A stretch of DNA of 6,633 nt from Chloroflexota bacterium (GCA_022564695.1 JADFKX010000111.1:1-6633), one strand, 5' to 3'; shown: positions 1 through 6,535, numbered from the stretch's first letter. The notes: generated from the letters alone by a model not told the origin. Made by a program: numbers and translations.

Positions 1-31
1 CAGTATATACTACAGCCAGCGGTTTTTCGAC

Positions 32-1159
32 ATGCGCACCGTCTCGCTGCCCACCATTCTGGTCGGCCTGACCATCGCCGCCTGCGCCGGCAGCGCCATC
101 GCGCCCGGGCCCACCCCGACGCCGACGGCGGCGCCGACGCCGGTGACCACGCCCGTGCCCACGCCGGCATTCCTCGATCCCGCTGAGGTGCCTGTGCTCA
201 CCCTCCAGGACGTCTTCCCGCTGCGGGATCTCTCGACGCTGCGGCTCGATCCCTCGCGGCTGCGGACGCTGATCGCCACCGGCGACGTGATCCCCGCCCG
301 CCACACGGACGTCATCATCCGCCAGCGGGGAAACGACTTTTTGTACCCGGTAGCGGCGACCAGGGAGATCACTTCGGACGCCGACCTGACGGTGGTCAAC
401 CTGGAGGCGCCGCTCATTGAGGGCTGTCCCTACCACGACTCCGGCTTCACCTTCTGCGGCCAGACCGGCTTCGTCGCTGCCCTGAAGGCCGCTGGCGTGG
501 ACGTAGTCACGCTGGAGAACAACCACATCCGCAACTACGGGTCCCAGGGCGTCGCCGAGACAGAAAGGACCCTGGCCGCCTCCGGTATCGACTTCGCCGA
601 CCGCGACACAGCGGCCGTAAGAGACGTGCGGGGCCTCAAGTTCGGCTTTCTCGCCTTCAACGGCTTGGGAGAGATGATAGACCGGGAGGCGATGACGGCC
701 CAGATCGAGGCGCTGCGGTCGCAGGTAGACGTGGTCGTGGTTGCCTTTCACTGGGGCGCCGAGTACGTCTCGCTGCCTCAGACGGCGCCGGGGTTAGCTG
801 AGGACGAGCCGGTGGAGGTGGCGCACGCGGCGGTGGACGCAGGCGCAGACCTCGTGATCGGCAACCACCCCCACTGGGTGCAGGCCGTCGAGCTGTACAA
901 GGGTAAGTTCATCGCCTACGCCCACGGCAACTTCATCTTCGACCAGATGTGGTCGTACGAGACGCGGGTGGGCGTCATCGGCCGCTACACGTTCTACGAC
1001 GATGTGCTGGTGCGGGTGGAGTTCATCCCAACGTTGATCGAAAACTACGCGCAGCCGGTGCCGATGGAGGAGGCAGAGGCGCGGGCCGTGCTGGAGGGGA
1101 TGAAGACGGTCAGCGAGGAGCTGGCGCAGCTGCTGACGGTCACTCCTACCGCCCCTTGA
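32..1159 (+). CDS. CapA-family (PGA_cap) lipoprotein, metallophosphatase fold
   Basis: The protein has 375 residues. It starts with a lipoprotein signal peptide: a short n-region with one Arg, a hydrophobic stretch 6-17 and a lipobox I-A-A-C with Cys18, so it is probably lipid-anchored on the outer face of the membrane. Residues 25-46 form a Pro/Thr-rich linker. The CapA/PgsA-like domain follows at about 78-335, with GDVIPAR (84-90, Asp85), NLEAP (123-127), ENNH (162-165), FHWGAEY (239-245), GNHPHW (277-282) and AHGNF (297-301). These His/Asp/Asn clusters are the metal-site signature of the family, which is related to calcineurin-like phosphatases. Known members take part in poly-gamma-glutamate capsule synthesis, but most lone homologues have no proven role, and no capB/capC partner is present here. 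The frame stays open to the left edge and there is no clear Shine-Dalgarno before ATG 32; the well-placed lipobox decides this start. The neighbouring genes are convergent, so it is not part of their operon. Confidence 0.9.
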   Translation: MRTVSLPTILVGLTIAACAGSAIAPGPTPTPTAAPTPVTTPVPTPAFLDPAEVPVLTLQDVFPLRDLSTLRLDPSRLRTLIATGDVIPARHTDVIIRQRGNDFLYPVAATREITSDADLTVVNLEAPLIEGCPYHDSGFTFCGQTGFVAALKAAGVDVVTLENNHIRNYGSQGVAETERTLAASGIDFADRDTAAVRDVRGLKFGFLAFNGLGEMIDREAMTAQIEALRSQVDVVVVAFHWGAEYVSLPQTAPGLAEDEPVEVAHAAVDAGADLVIGNHPHWVQAVELYKGKFIAYAHGNFIFDQMWSYETRVGVIGRYTFYDDVLVRVEFIPTLIENYAQPVPMEEAEARAVLEGMKTVSEELAQLLTVTPTAP

Positions 1160-1952
1160 ACTGCGGCTCCCGCTTCTCCACGAACGCCCGCGGCCCCTCC
1201 CGCGCGTCCTCCGTGCTCTGGGCTATCGTCATCGCTCCCTGGGCCATCTCCAGCGCCTGGTCAACGCTGACGTCCAGCGAGCGGTAGACGAGCCGCTTGG
1301 CGAGCTGGATCGCCACGGCAGGGCCCTTCGCCAGCTTCAGCGCGTACTCGCGGGTGTGGGCCATAAGCTCGTCAGCGGGGACGACTTCGTTGACGTAGCC
1401 GATACGCAACGCCTCTTCGGCGTCGAACAGGCGGCCGCTCCAGATGAGGTCCAGCGCCCGCGCCACACCCACGATACGAGGCAGGTAGTAGCAGCCGCCG
1501 TCGCCGGGAATCAGGCCCATACGAACGTAGGTCATCCCGAACCTCGCCGTGTCCGCGGCGATGCGGACATCGCACATGGAGGCCATGTCCATCCCCGCAC
1601 CCACCGCCGCCCCATTGACCGCCGCGATGTACGGCTTATCGAGCTGGGCGACGAGGCGGGGGATGCGCTGAACCGTATCGCGGAGGAGGTTGCGCGCCTC
1701 CGCCGGGGAGCGGCTCTGCGGCAGCAGCCCCTGGCCCTGGGCCTGCGCCTGCACGTCCATCCCGGTGCAGAAGCCGCGGCCCTCGGCGGTGAGGATGATC
1801 ACCCTGGTCTCGGCGTCCAGGTGAGCGTCCTGGAGAGCGGCCAGCCACTCGTCCAGCATCTGGGGTGTGAAGGCGTTCATACGCTCCGGCCGGTTGAGGG
1901 TGATGGTCGCGATGCCTTCGCTCTTGTCGTATCGGATCTGTTCGAACTCCAT
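1146..1952 (-). CDS. Crotonase-fold enoyl-CoA hydratase/isomerase family protein
   Basis: The protein has 268 residues, the usual size of a single-domain crotonase, a family acting on acyl-CoA thioesters in the cytoplasm. Landmarks in order: ITLNRPERMNAF (17-28), the first oxyanion-hole region GRGFCTGMD (58-66), KPYIAAVNGAAVGAGMDMA (106-124) with the second oxyanion-hole segment, MCDVRIA (126-132), FGMTYVRMGLIPGDGG (138-153), LPRIVG (157-162) and the C-terminal EGPRAFVEKREPQFKGR. An ungapped alignment from memory to rat mitochondrial enoyl-CoA hydratase puts Asp122 at the Glu144 position and Tyr142 at the Glu164 position. The classical hydratase glutamate pair is therefore missing, and the reaction may be isomerisation, hydrolysis or something else. 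ATG at 1952 is chosen because GGGAGG lies just upstream; another in-frame ATG at 1964 would add four residues but contains that ribosome site. It is probably co-transcribed with the SDR, 20 bases away. Family is sure, reaction is not. Confidence 0.92.
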   Translation of the reverse strand: MEFEQIRYDKSEGIATITLNRPERMNAFTPQMLDEWLAALQDAHLDAETRVIILTAEGRGFCTGMDVQAQAQGQGLLPQSRSPAEARNLLRDTVQRIPRLVAQLDKPYIAAVNGAAVGAGMDMASMCDVRIAADTARFGMTYVRMGLIPGDGGCYYLPRIVGVARALDLIWSGRLFDAEEALRIGYVNEVVPADELMAHTREYALKLAKGPAVAIQLAKRLVYRSLDVSVDQALEMAQGAMTIAQSTEDAREGPRAFVEKREPQFKGR

Positions 1953-1972
1953 GTCGCCTCCCATATCTACGC

Positions 1973-2812
1973 CTAGCTCATGACCAGGCCGCCGTCGACG
2001 CTGATCGCCTGGCCGGTGATGTAGTCGGCCTGAGGTGAGGCGAGATAGGCGACGACGGCGGCGATCTCGGCGGGGTCCGCCTGACGGCCGAGGGGGATGA
2101 ACCGCTTCACGCCCTGCTTCACCATCTCGAACGGGATGCCCATACGCTCGCCGGTGCGGCGGAACGTCCCGTCCATCATGTCGGTGTCCGTGGAGCCGGG
2201 GCAGACCGCGTTCACGTTCACCCGGTGCGGCGCCAGCTCCTTCGCCAGCATCTGGGTAAGGCCGATAACACCGAACTTGGCGGGCGTATAGCCGCCGTAC
2301 TGGGGCTGAGCCCGCCGCCCGGCCGAGGACGATACGTTCACGATCTTGCCGCCCTCGCCCCGCTCCACCAGGACCGCCGCCACCGCCTTGCAGCAGAGGT
2401 ACACGCCGTTCAGGTTCACGTCCACCTCGCGCCGCCACTCCTCGTCATCCATCTCCCAGAGCGACCTTTTCCCCGATACGATGGCCAGCCCAGCGTTGCT
2501 CACCAGCACATCGATCCGCCCCAGCTCGGCCTGCGTGCGCTTCACCATGTCCCGTACCTGGGCGGCGTCGGTCACGTCCACGTCCAGCGCCAGCGCGCGG
2601 CGGTCGAGGCCCTCTATCTCCTCCGCGACGGACTCGACACCACGCCAGCCCGCCTCGCGTTCGGCCTGCGGGAACTCCTCCGTCGGCCGGCCTATCGCCG
2701 TTACCGCCACGTCGGCGCCCTCCTGGGCCAAACGTAACGCCACCGCTCGGCCGATGCCGCGCATGCGTCCGGCGCCGGTGACGATCGCCACCTTACCCTC
2801 CAGCCATCCCAC
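1973..2812 (-). CDS. Short-chain dehydrogenase/reductase (SDR), NAD(P)-dependent
   Basis: The 279-residue protein is a classical-type SDR: a cytoplasmic Rossmann-fold oxidoreductase interconverting an alcohol and a ketone. Seen: cofactor loop T12-G13 then AGRMR then G19-I20-G21; NAG at 106-108; catalytic-type Asn133 in DVNLNG; Ser162 in NVSSSAG; Tyr175 and Lys179 in YTPAK; the CPG motif at 204-206; and the typical C-terminus ITGQAISVDGGLVMS (265-279). The full Asn-Ser-Tyr-Lys tetrad is present, so it should be active. The glycine motif carries two more residues than the usual TGxxxGIG. The start is GTG at 2812; its G is shared with the TAG stop of the transporter gene, and a purine-rich GGGAGGGGG ribosome site sits inside the end of that gene. 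This indicates translational coupling. With the crotonase next, a 3-hydroxyacyl-CoA or hydroxy acid substrate is a reasonable guess, but the sequence does not fix it. Confidence 0.93.
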   Translation of the reverse strand: MGWLEGKVAIVTGAGRMRGIGRAVALRLAQEGADVAVTAIGRPTEEFPQAEREAGWRGVESVAEEIEGLDRRALALDVDVTDAAQVRDMVKRTQAELGRIDVLVSNAGLAIVSGKRSLWEMDDEEWRREVDVNLNGVYLCCKAVAAVLVERGEGGKIVNVSSSAGRRAQPQYGGYTPAKFGVIGLTQMLAKELAPHRVNVNAVCPGSTDTDMMDGTFRRTGERMGIPFEMVKQGVKRFIPLGRQADPAEIAAVVAYLASPQADYITGQAISVDGGLVMS

Positions 2813-4029
2813 TAGCCGCCCCCTCCCGCCACCTCCGGCTCCATCGCCCGCGAACGCCGCTCCGACATAAGCCAGATGACGATGCTGAGGAGGAGCGTCA
2901 CCGCCATGAACGCCGCCAGGCCCAGGAACGCCGCCTGCGTGTCCCAGCGGTCGACGAGCGCCCCGGCGATGACGCCGCCGGTGCCGCCGAGGCCGAATCC
3001 GGCGAAGAAGGAGAAGCCGTAGCTGCGCCCCACCGCACCCTCCGGCGCATAGTCTGCTATCAGCCCCGTGAACACCGGCTGGTTGGCGAAGTAGAAGAAT
3101 ATGAACACGGAGGCTATCACCACCAGCAGAGCGCCGCTGACCATCCCCGTCAGCACCAACGCCGGCACGGCCATCACCGCCAGCACCGGCACCAACCGCT
3201 CCAGCCTTACCCGTTGGGAGAGCGCCCCACCCACCAGCTGGCCCACCGCCCCCATTAGAAGGGCCACGGTGGCGAAGGCGCCGCCCAGGTCCTTGTCCAC
3301 CAGCTCCTCCAGGTGCTGCGGCAGGAAGGTTATCACCCCCCGATAGACGATGCCGCTGAGCACGAACGCCGCGTACACCAGCAGCAGAGGGATCACGAAC
3401 CTACGGACCGGTCGCGGTGCGGGTTCGCCCGACCTCTCGGGCGTCTCGCTATCCGGCGTGAGCGTCTCGGCCTCTCCCTTCAACGGCAGTGTGGTGACCG
3501 ATAGCACCACCGCCATCACCGCCGCCGCGCCGGCCAGGACGAAGAAGGCCAGCCGCCAGTCCACCGCTACCGCCAGACCTACGGCCAGAGCCGGCGCCAG
3601 CGCCTGGCCCAGGTTGCCCGCTACGCCGTGGAACCCCAGCGCCAGGCCGCGCTGCCGCACACCCTGCGCCATCAGCGATAGCCCAGCCGGGTGATAGAGG
3701 CCGATGCAGAACCCCAGCAGGGCCAGCGTCGCGGCCAGGAACCACTCGTTGGGCGACATGCCCACCAGGACCAGCGAGACGGCAGCGCCGACGAAGGCGT
3801 AGAGCAACACTCGCCGGGAGCCCAGCCGGTCGGTGAGGAAACCGGCGGGAATGGCGCTTCCCCCAAACGCCCAGGCGAAGACCGAGGCGATGGTGCCAAG
3901 CACCACGGCCCGCAACCCGAAGTCGTCCGCGATGCGGGTAAGGAGGACAGGATAGGTGAGCTCGATGACGTGGACGAGGGCGTGAGCGGAGGCGGTGTAA
4001 GTGATGAGGCGGCGTTCGGCGGCGTTCAT
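2812..4029 (-). CDS. Major facilitator superfamily transporter, Fsr-like subgroup
   Basis: The 405-residue integral inner-membrane protein has about 12 hydrophobic segments in two halves, separated by a polar cytoplasmic loop at about 183-210 rich in Glu, Pro and Arg. MFS motif A is visible as GFLTDRLGSRRVL (63-75). The N-terminal SAHALVHVIELTYPVLL (14-30), YHPAG (112-116) and HGVAGNLGQALAPAL (134-148) resemble fosmidomycin-resistance (Fsr) type transporters, suggesting a proton-driven exporter. This is judged from memory, and the substrate is unknown. It is the first gene after the 68-base gap and overlaps the SDR gene by one base (TAGTG), so transport and metabolism are probably linked. ATG at 4029 is the first start after an in-frame TAA 18-20 bases upstream, which fixes the N-terminus. 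There is no convincing Shine-Dalgarno, and a -10 box lies only 15-20 bases upstream, so the mRNA may have a very short leader. Confidence 0.88.
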   Translation of the reverse strand: MNAAERRLITYTASAHALVHVIELTYPVLLTRIADDFGLRAVVLGTIASVFAWAFGGSAIPAGFLTDRLGSRRVLLYAFVGAAVSLVLVGMSPNEWFLAATLALLGFCIGLYHPAGLSLMAQGVRQRGLALGFHGVAGNLGQALAPALAVGLAVAVDWRLAFFVLAGAAAVMAVVLSVTTLPLKGEAETLTPDSETPERSGEPAPRPVRRFVIPLLLVYAAFVLSGIVYRGVITFLPQHLEELVDKDLGGAFATVALLMGAVGQLVGGALSQRVRLERLVPVLAVMAVPALVLTGMVSGALLVVIASVFIFFYFANQPVFTGLIADYAPEGAVGRSYGFSFFAGFGLGGTGGVIAGALVDRWDTQAAFLGLAAFMAVTLLLSIVIWLMSERRSRAMEPEVAGGGG

Positions 4030-4030
4030 G

Positions 4031-4042
4031 GGCGGTACCGCC
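4031..4042. promoter_or_regulatory. 12-base perfect palindrome at the predicted start of the transporter mRNA (possible operator)
   Basis: GGCGGTACCGCC reads identically on both strands. It lies between the TATAAT box and the transporter start codon, centred at 4036.5, about where transcription should begin. A repressor bound here would block initiation. Operator function is inference; the palindrome itself is directly visible. Confidence 0.4.
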
Positions 4043-4043
4043 G

Positions 4044-4072
4044 ATTATAAGCCGCTCACACGGGCCGTCGCC
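4044..4072 (-). promoter_or_regulatory. Putative sigma-70-type promoter for the transporter-SDR-crotonase genes
   Basis: On the - strand a perfect -10 box TATAAT occupies 4049-4044. A weak -35 candidate GCGACG lies at 4071-4066 with a 16-base spacer; it matches the consensus only in the central GAC. The predicted transcription start is near 4037, giving a leader of about eight bases before the ATG at 4029. A perfect -10 in the only sizeable gap of the leftward gene string supports a real promoter; the poor -35 lowers confidence. Confidence 0.45.
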
Positions 4073-4079
4073 AGAGCGG
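4052..4079. repeat. Inverted repeat CCGCTC-N16-GAGCGG in the gap before the transporter gene
   Basis: Two perfect 6-base half-sites (4052-4057 and 4074-4079) are separated by 16 bases, 22 bases centre to centre, about two helical turns. They bracket the -35 region of the putative promoter. They may bind a dimeric regulator. Alternatively, transcribed from the aminotransferase side, they could form a stem with a small inner GGC/GCC pairing; the following bases are not a proper U-tract, so a strong intrinsic terminator is unlikely. Short repeats like this also arise by chance in GC-rich DNA. Confidence 0.3.
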
Positions 4080-4097
4080 TAGATGCTTCAGCAGGTA

Positions 4098-5450
4098 CTA
4101 GAGGAGGTCCTCCGCCAGCATCTCGTCTAGCGTGGCCTCAAACGCCTTCAGCGTACGGTCCACATCCTCGTCGGTGTGGACGCTGGAGACCAGCCCGGCG
4201 GTATAGCCCATGAGGTCCACGCCGTGGTTGAGCATCCCTTGCTTAAGCGCCAGCGCCGCCTTAGGGAACGTACGCGGAGGCGCCTTGCCGTTGCGGGCGG
4301 GCCACTCAATGCTCTCCTGCGGCCGCGGGCACTCCTTACCCAGCGACACGTGGAAGTAGGAAGCAAGCCCGTACACGCAGCCTTCCACGTCGCGGGAGGT
4401 GAGCGCCTGGTTCATCCCACTCACCAGCTGCTTGGTGACGGCTTCAGCGCGGGTGTGGAACTCGCCCGTTGCCACCAGCGATAGCATCGTGACACCAGCA
4501 GCCGCCGATAGGGGATTGGCGTTGAAGGTGCCCGGGTGCAACACCCGCTTCCGTCTGTTCCAGTCGGCGTCATCGCGGAACTCGATGAGCGACATAACGT
4601 CCGTCTTCCCGGCCACGGCGCCGCCGGGAAGCCCTCCGGCGAGTATCTTGGCCATCGTCGTCAAGTCGGGTGTCACGCCGTAGCGGGCCTGGGCGCCCCC
4701 CGGCGCGACGCGGAAGCCCGTCACCACCTCGTCGAAGATGAGGACGGTGTTGTGTCGCGCGGTCACATCACGCAGCTCCGTCAGGAAACCGTCCCGCAGG
4801 GGCAGACCGCCGAAGTGAGCGCCGGTGGGCTCCAGGATCACGACCGCCACGTCCCCCTCCGCCAGCCTGCTCTCAACCTGAGCGATGTCGTTCTGGGGCA
4901 CGCTGATCGTGTTACTCAGCGTCGCCTCCGGGACGCCGGGCGACTGTGGCGTTTCCGGCTCCCCGTAACGAGTCCCCACAACGCTATCGTGCCAGCCGTG
5001 GAAGTGGTCATCAAACTTGAGCAGCTTGTCGCGCCCGGTGTAGGAACGAGCCAGGCGGATCGCCATCAGCGTCGCCTCTGTGCCGGAGCTAGTGAAGAGG
5101 ACGGCTTCAGCGCTGGGTATCAACTTCTTGACCAGCCCGCCCCATTCCAGCTCCAGCTCATGGCTGGCGCCGTAGTGCGTGCCTTTGGCCGCCTGCTCCT
5201 GGACTGCCCTAGTGATGTCCGGATAGGCGTGGCCCAGAAACAGCGCGCCGTGCCCCATCACATAGTCCACGATCTCGTTACCGTCCACGTCCCACTTGCG
5301 GCTCCCCAGAGCGTGGTCGACATAAAGCGGAAACGGCGTCAGGTGGCGGATGTCGTGCGTGACCCCCGAAGGGAAAGTCTTCACCGCCTCCTGATGTAGC
5401 TTGGCCGAACGGGGATGAAGGCGACGGTAGACCTCCTGAATCGTGGTCAC
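4098..5450 (-). CDS. Class III PLP-dependent aminotransferase, glutamate-1-semialdehyde aminomutase group
   Basis: The 450-residue protein has a fold-type I PLP enzyme layout: FPSGVTHDIR (26-35), WDVDGNEIVDYV (53-64), PLP phosphate loop SSGTEA (121-126), FHGWHD (150-155), FDEVVTGFR (239-247) with Asp240 for the pyridine nitrogen, the Schiff-base Lys268 in AKILAGGLPGG, and HPGTFNANPLSAAAG (305-319). The stretch 237-277 closely resembles HemL. Arg35 aligns with the carboxylate-binding Arg of glutamate-1-semialdehyde aminomutase, so an amino acid substrate is likely. Differences from HemL (THD in place of the usual NSP before Arg35, HGWHD instead of HGHAD, EPTGAHFGG instead of EPVAGNM) argue that it is a catabolic or specialised relative, not the heme enzyme. 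GTG at 5450 overlaps the upstream stop as GTGA, with GAGGAG five bases before it. This implies coupling to the amine dehydrogenase and a shared pathway. Substrate unknown. Confidence 0.9.
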   Translation of the reverse strand: MTTIQEVYRRLHPRSAKLHQEAVKTFPSGVTHDIRHLTPFPLYVDHALGSRKWDVDGNEIVDYVMGHGALFLGHAYPDITRAVQEQAAKGTHYGASHELELEWGGLVKKLIPSAEAVLFTSSGTEATLMAIRLARSYTGRDKLLKFDDHFHGWHDSVVGTRYGEPETPQSPGVPEATLSNTISVPQNDIAQVESRLAEGDVAVVILEPTGAHFGGLPLRDGFLTELRDVTARHNTVLIFDEVVTGFRVAPGGAQARYGVTPDLTTMAKILAGGLPGGAVAGKTDVMSLIEFRDDADWNRRKRVLHPGTFNANPLSAAAGVTMLSLVATGEFHTRAEAVTKQLVSGMNQALTSRDVEGCVYGLASYFHVSLGKECPRPQESIEWPARNGKAPPRTFPKAALALKQGMLNHGVDLMGYTAGLVSSVHTDEDVDRTLKAFEATLDEMLAEDLL

Positions 5451-6517
5451 TCGATCTCCTCACGCGGCTGAGGCCGGGGCCGGAGGTAGGGAACGACCGG
5501 CATATCGCGCATCGATAGTAAGCCTACGGCGCGGCTTCGCGCGACGGCTGGGATACAGTTGGTCACGATGGCAGCGGTAGCCTGGTCCCCCTGGAGGCCC
5601 CCCGCAATGCGCACCTCAATCGGCGGCGTGCCGTCGATGTGAATAACGTCTCGCGGATCGTCAACTCCCAGGGACATCTCAAGATCGAGCCGTACCACTT
5701 CGCGCCCGGCCGAGAGACCACGTACGGACTGGCGGAGCCCGCGAACGTAGCCTCGCTCCACGGAAAAGTATTCGGTCTTATGATGCCCCTGTGCGATTAC
5801 CGGCTCCAGCGTCTCCGCAACGTCATCCAGCCGCCAGCCCATGGTGTCAGCGATCATGAGGAGAGACTCCCGCAGCCCCACATGGCCGATAGTGCCATCG
5901 TTGGCGCCGCTCTGGAACCCCTCCACGCTCAGCCCCACACCCACCTTACGTTGGAGGTTCATCCGCCGCGTTCCCACGTCGACCACGCGCTCGATGCGGA
6001 TCGAACGCACCTGCTGGCAGGCGGTAGCCAGCACCAGCGGCAGGAAGTCCATAACAAAGCCGGGATTTACACCCGTCCCCAACAGCCGCACCCCGGTCTC
6101 ACGAGCGCGGCGGTCCAGCTTACGCGATATCTCCGGGTAGCGGGTCCAGGGGAACGCCAACTCCTCACAGCTGGAGATGACGCTCTTCTCGGCGGAGACG
6201 ATGGACATGAGCTGAGGATAGACGGTGGTCAGCGCTGAACTGGTGCTATGGACTACTACGTCCGCGTAGACGTCCTTCAGCAACGGCTCCGCCTCATAGG
6301 CGACGGTAATGCCAAGAGTGCGACCGGCGTTCGCCGCCTCCCCAAGGTCAAGGCCCGCCTTGGACGGGTGGGCGTCAATTGCGCCCACTATCTCGATCTC
6401 CGGCCGGTTGAGGCAGAGCCGCACCACCTCGGCGCCTATAGCGCCGATCCCATAGTGTATGATCCGTATCCTCTCCTGCGTCACGTAAGGCTCCACATTC
6501 CAGGGCTTATCGGGCAT
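5447..6517 (-). CDS. NAD(P)H-dependent amine dehydrogenase, 2,4-diaminopentanoate dehydrogenase (Ord)-like
   Basis: The 356-residue protein has an N-terminal Rossmann domain related to dihydrodipicolinate reductase: GIGAIG (23-28), Asp48 at the end of the second strand, and HSTSS (90-94). The segment GTGVNPGFVMD (147-157), EGFQSGANDGTIGHVGLRES (199-218), MIADTMGW (221-228) and GGLQGDQATAAIVTNCIP (306-323) match my recollection of Ord, which oxidatively deaminates (2R,4S)-2,4-diaminopentanoate to 2-amino-4-oxopentanoate in ornithine fermentation. Homologues in aerobic bacteria and Chloroflexota are common and mostly uncharacterised, so the substrate here is open. The C-terminal tail (345-356) is rich in Pro, Arg and Glu. 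The stop overlaps the aminotransferase GTG. Start choice: ATG 6517 has GGAG ten bases upstream. In-frame GTG at 6484 (residue 12) has GGAG only six bases upstream and would leave a more usual N-terminus; it is a serious alternative. Confidence 0.85.
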   Translation of the reverse strand: MPDKPWNVEPYVTQERIRIIHYGIGAIGAEVVRLCLNRPEIEIVGAIDAHPSKAGLDLGEAANAGRTLGITVAYEAEPLLKDVYADVVVHSTSSALTTVYPQLMSIVSAEKSVISSCEELAFPWTRYPEISRKLDRRARETGVRLLGTGVNPGFVMDFLPLVLATACQQVRSIRIERVVDVGTRRMNLQRKVGVGLSVEGFQSGANDGTIGHVGLRESLLMIADTMGWRLDDVAETLEPVIAQGHHKTEYFSVERGYVRGLRQSVRGLSAGREVVRLDLEMSLGVDDPRDVIHIDGTPPIEVRIAGGLQGDQATAAIVTNCIPAVARSRAVGLLSMRDMPVVPYLRPRPQPREEIE

Positions 6518-6535
6518 CGGCTAAGAACTCCAGAG

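Noticed and set aside
2..11. Perfect palindrome AGTATATACT containing TATACT, a possible -10 for the capA-like gene.
   Set aside because: Too little upstream sequence to look for a -35, and the open frame continues to the left edge. A 10-base AT palindrome alone is weak evidence.
106..171. Repetitive CCGACG/GGCGCC-type sequence.
   Set aside because: It is the DNA of the Pro/Thr linker of the lipoprotein, not an independent repeat element.
1356..1976. A 206-codon + strand open frame antisense to the crotonase.
   Set aside because: No recognisable domain, no ribosome site, and the opposite strand carries an unmistakable crotonase.
1953..2438. The crotonase reading frame stays open for 162 codons upstream of the chosen ATG.
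   Set aside because: This part overlaps the SDR gene in another frame and translates to low-complexity Arg/Gly/Pro-rich sequence; the crotonase domain starts at Met 1952 with a good ribosome site.
4052..4079. Hairpin as an intrinsic terminator for the aminotransferase transcript.
   Set aside because: The loop is 16 bases and the following bases (CTTATAAT) are not a U-tract; the -10 box reading is better.
4536..5399. A long + strand open frame (287 codons) antisense to the aminotransferase.
   Set aside because: Composition is His/Arg/Val-rich without any family motif, and it mirrors the codon bias of the well-supported - strand gene. It is a GC-rich shadow frame.
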